From NCBI GenBank assembly GCA_913058555.1, contig CAJXRJ010000313.1, positions 1-8,342 of the forward strand: 8,342 nt of DNA, read 5' to 3'. This DNA is from an uncultured bacterium. GTDB taxonomy: Bacteria > Planctomycetota > UBA1135 > GCA-002686595. Shown here in pieces: positions 6,103 to 8,342 of the stretch. Numbering within the stretch: position 1 is the stretch's first letter; the number at the start of each line of letters is the position of its first letter. The notes under the pieces were generated by a model that saw only the letters and a list, made by a program, of their open reading frames with translations, was not told the origin of the DNA and made no database searches. The position numbers were made by a program, and so were the translations under genes.

Positions 6103-6129
6103 AGCCCGCGCGCCATGGGCGAGCGGGCT
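6103..6129 (-). terminator. Hairpin between purF and the hydroxylase gene
   Basis: A perfect 7-bp stem AGCCCGC / GCGGGCT with a 13-nt loop that itself contains a GCC-ATG-GGC pairing. It begins 11 nt past the purF stop (minus strand) and is followed by only a loose T-rich stretch (TTCGTCCGTTCT). It could terminate or attenuate purF transcription before the hydroxylase gene, or stabilise the purF 3' end. It is weak as an intrinsic terminator because a proper U-tract is missing. Confidence 0.35.
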
Positions 6130-6140
6130 CCGCGTTCGGC

Positions 6141-7622
6141 TCAACCCACCGGGATGTTGTCCCGGCGCTCCTCGCGCTCGGTCTCGATCAGCTTCAAACG
6201 ATCGAGGGTCACGTCGGGGGTTGGGTATTCACCCGTGAAGCACGCGTTGCAGAACTTCTTGATCTTCGGGTTCCCCACCCGCGCCGCTTCATTCATGGCG
6301 TCCCGGTCGAGGTAGAGCAGGTGGTCCACGCCCAGGGACTCGGCAATCTCGTCCACGGTTTTGTCCGTGGCGATGAACTCCTTCTTGCTCGCCATGTCGA
6401 CGCCGTAGGGACACGGGGCCACGAGGGGCGGGCTGGTCACTCCGAAGTAGACCTTCTTGGCTCCCGCATCCCGCACCATCTCCACGATGCGCCGGGACGT
6501 GTTGCCACGCACGACCGAGTCGTCGACGAGCAGCACGTTCTTCCCGTCAAACTCGATCGGGATGGGGTTGAGCTTGCGGCGAATCGACGAAGTCCGCTCC
6601 TTCTGATTGGGCATGATGAAGGTCCGCCCGATGTAGCGGTTCTTCACAAGCCCCTCCCGGTAGGGGATGCCTAGCTCCATCGCGCAGGCGAAGGCTGCAT
6701 CCCGGGAACTGTCCGGCACGGGGATCACCGCGTCCGGAATCGGCGCGCCGCTTTCGCGCCACTGCTGGGCGAGGGCGACGCCGAAACGGTGACGCGTCTT
6801 GTAGACGCTGATGTTGTCGAGGAACGAGTCCGGGCGCGCGAAGTAGACGTACTCGAAAATGCACGGACGGTGCGGCTCGTCCGCCACCTGGCGGCGATGG
6901 ACGTTGCGGGACTGATCCACAAAGACCGCCTCGCCGGGTCCGATGTCGATGGTCCGGTGGTATCCGTTCACATCGAGCACCACGCTTTCCGACGCACATG
7001 CGAACCACACGCCGTCCTCGTCTTCCTTTTGGCCGAAGACCGCCGGCTTGATGCCGAACGGATCACGGAAGGAGACCATGCCCACGTCGGCGATGGTCGC
7101 GCACACGGAGTACGCGCCCTTGACCTCCGCGAAGACCTTTTCCACCGCGAAGAACACGTCGTCCGGCTTGAGCTCCCCGCCGTTGGCTTGGAAGCGATCG
7201 GCGAGGCCCTGTTGGAATACGTAGAGGAGCACCTCGAGGTCGCACGTCGAGTTGAGCCGCGTCATCGTCGACTTGAAGCGCGAGTCGGACAGCTCGACGT
7301 AATTCGTCACGTTGCCGTTGTGCACCATCGCGGTGCCGATGGGGAACGTGTGGTGGAACGGCTGGGCGTCCTCATTGCGGTTCGCCCCCACCGTTGGGTA
7401 GCGGACGTGGCCGACGCCGAGGTTGCCTTCGAGGCGCTGCATGTTCGCCTCGTCGAAGACCTCGACCACGAGTCCGAAGCCCTTCTTCACGTTGAAGCGG
7501 TCGGTGAAGGTGGTCATTCCCGCGGCGTCCTGGCCGCGGTGCTGAACCGCCAAGAGTCCTTCGTAGATCTCTGGTGCGACGTCGGTCCCGTCAGGACCGA
7601 AGATGCCGATGAAACCACACAT
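6141..7622 (-). CDS. purF: Amidophosphoribosyltransferase (glutamine PRPP amidotransferase)
   Basis: This enzyme makes 5-phosphoribosylamine from PRPP and glutamine, the first committed step of purine synthesis, in the cytoplasm. At 493 residues it has normal length. The N-terminal class II glutaminase domain begins MCGFIGIFG, with catalytic Cys2 exposed after Met removal. Other motifs are QHRGQDAAG (27-35), GHVRYPT (71-77), HNGNVTN (101-107) and FRDPFGIKP (185-193). The phosphoribosyltransferase domain has FARPDS (261-266) and the PRPP loop VLLVDDSVVRGNT (363-375). There is no propeptide before Cys2, as in E. coli. However, cysteines at 254, 404, 458 and 461 (PCIFEY, APCPYG, FCNACF) match the positions of the Fe-S ligands of the B. 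subtilis-type enzyme. The start is fixed by Cys2. No Shine-Dalgarno precedes it; a 12-bp palindrome occupies that spot. Confidence 0.98.
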   Translation of the reverse strand: MCGFIGIFGPDGTDVAPEIYEGLLAVQHRGQDAAGMTTFTDRFNVKKGFGLVVEVFDEANMQRLEGNLGVGHVRYPTVGANRNEDAQPFHHTFPIGTAMVHNGNVTNYVELSDSRFKSTMTRLNSTCDLEVLLYVFQQGLADRFQANGGELKPDDVFFAVEKVFAEVKGAYSVCATIADVGMVSFRDPFGIKPAVFGQKEDEDGVWFACASESVVLDVNGYHRTIDIGPGEAVFVDQSRNVHRRQVADEPHRPCIFEYVYFARPDSFLDNISVYKTRHRFGVALAQQWRESGAPIPDAVIPVPDSSRDAAFACAMELGIPYREGLVKNRYIGRTFIMPNQKERTSSIRRKLNPIPIEFDGKNVLLVDDSVVRGNTSRRIVEMVRDAGAKKVYFGVTSPPLVAPCPYGVDMASKKEFIATDKTVDEIAESLGVDHLLYLDRDAMNEAARVGNPKIKKFCNACFTGEYPTPDVTLDRLKLIETEREERRDNIPVG

Positions 7623-7625
7623 GTG

Positions 7626-7637
7626 GAAAGCGCTTTC
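7626..7637. promoter_or_regulatory. Perfect 12-bp palindrome GAAAGCGCTTTC just before purF
   Basis: GAAAGCGCTTTC is perfectly symmetric and ends 3 nt before the purF ATG, where a ribosome-binding site would be expected. A central CG flanked by A-rich and T-rich halves is the form of LacI-family operators. PurR, which controls purF in gammaproteobacteria, belongs to that family. The stem has no loop, so a DNA-binding site is more likely than an RNA hairpin. Regulation by a PurR-like or other LacI-type protein is inference from form and place. Confidence 0.4.
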
Positions 7638-7839
7638 GTAAGAGGTGGTGGAGGCGTCCCTACCCCGTAAGTCGAGGCCCCGGCCGGGTCACAAATGACG
7701 GGACGCCGCGGCCCAAGAGGGTAACCGCGCGCCCTCCCCATCGGGCATCTATGGCGGGTCGGAACAATTCTCGCCCAAGCCGCTCATGGACCTGGGGGAT
7801 TCAGTCGAGGGGGTCGCTACGGATCCTGTGAGTTCTCCC

Positions 7840-8342
7840 ATGTCACCCGGTACCAAAACTCGGCTTCGCCAGGCTCTCGGGCAGAAGCTCCCACGCCTGG
7901 GGCTGACCCAGCAGCTGCGTCTGGGCTTCGGTCTCGTCGCCCTGACGACCGCCATCTTGGGGGCGCTGTCGGTATCAGGCTTCCAACGGGTGGCGCGGCA
8001 CGCCGAGGCCGCTTCCGCGGTGCTCGCCGAGAAGATCGAGAGCGGCGAAGCCCAAGGCACTGAGCGGGGCCAAGGTGCAGCGCAGGACTGGACCAGCGAG
8101 ACCTACCGCAGTGTCCTGCGGCCCGATCCGGGCCGGGGAGCCCGTCCTGGAACGGCAGCCGCAGCCGATCCCAAGGGCCCCGCCAAGGCCAGCCCAGAGG
8201 AGGTCCTCGCAAGACTCCGCGCCGTTTCCGCCAACGCGCGCCGCTCCGAATCCCACGCCATGGGATTCGCCCTCGCCGCGGGGCTCTTCGCCCTCGCTGC
8301 GGCCCTCGGCCTCATCCAACGCATCCGAACTCCCCTCAAAGC
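7840..8342 (+). CDS. Two-TM sensor protein (probable histidine kinase or similar), 3' end outside window
   Basis: The visible 167 residues have the layout of a membrane-bound signalling receptor. A basic N-terminal tail leads to TM1 (about 28-48, GFGLVALTTAILGALSVSGF). An extracytoplasmic segment of about 90 residues follows, rich in Ala/Gly/Pro/charged residues. TM2 lies at about 141-160 (MGFALAAGLFALAAALGLIQ), and RIRTPLKA then looks like the start of a HAMP linker. The segment between the membranes has no recognised sensor fold and looks partly disordered (RPDPGRGARPG, AAAADPKGPAK). The output domain, kinase or chemoreceptor type, lies beyond the window. The start is uncertain: ATG 7840, an in-frame GTG at 7828, or an in-frame ATG at 7786 (18 residues longer). 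None has a clear Shine-Dalgarno, and the frame is open back to 7699. It is divergent from purF. A link to the receiver protein at 3766-4233 cannot be shown. Confidence 0.7.
   Translation, partial: MSPGTKTRLRQALGQKLPRLGLTQQLRLGFGLVALTTAILGALSVSGFQRVARHAEAASAVLAEKIESGEAQGTERGQGAAQDWTSETYRSVLRPDPGRGARPGTAAAADPKGPAKASPEEVLARLRAVSANARRSESHAMGFALAAGLFALAAALGLIQRIRTPLK

Noticed and set aside
6789..7670. Plus-strand open frame antisense to purF
   Set aside because: It is a shadow of purF, which is certain from its motifs. The composition is His/Val/Arg/Asp-rich with no recognisable family.

Overview
The window is bacterial chromosomal DNA, strongly GC-rich by eye, with tightly packed genes on both strands. 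It shows no mobile element, CRISPR array, tRNA or rRNA. The gene content (a cobalamin-binding radical SAM enzyme, a stand-alone receiver protein, a HAMP-type sensor, a PurF that keeps Fe-S cysteines) would suit a Myxococcota-like or other deltaproteobacterial-type Gram-negative lineage. That placement is inference and not proven by any marker here.

Layout, left to right. Positions 1-269 (minus) hold the start of a secreted Pro/Ser/Thr-rich protein, broken by an in-frame TGA directly after its signal peptide. A strong intrinsic terminator (455-500, minus) separates it from a B12-binding radical SAM gene (546-2207, minus). Upstream of that lies a GT4-type glycosyltransferase (2365-3534, minus), whose natural start appears to be an ATC codon behind a good Shine-Dalgarno, or else an ATG lost to a one-base indel. 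Next is a single-domain response regulator (3766-4233, minus). A divergent, hairpin-rich gap leads to a HAD-superfamily hydrolase (4447-5325, plus). It converges on a sterol-desaturase/fatty-acid-hydroxylase-like membrane protein (5322-6074, minus), and the two stop codons overlap within one CTAG. purF (6141-7622, minus) follows. A gap holding a perfect 12-bp palindrome separates it from the start of a two-TM sensor protein (from 7840, plus) that leaves the window at the beginning of its HAMP segment.

How the genes fit together: purF is housekeeping (first committed step of purine synthesis). The radical SAM enzyme, the glycosyltransferase and perhaps the di-iron hydroxylase are the kinds of enzyme used to build or modify lipids and surface glycans. 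The receiver and the truncated sensor are signalling parts, but nothing shows that they are partners. I do not see a clear new multi-gene system. The most unusual signals are the two gene-start anomalies (in-frame TGA, ATC start) and the palindrome sitting on the purF ribosome-binding region.
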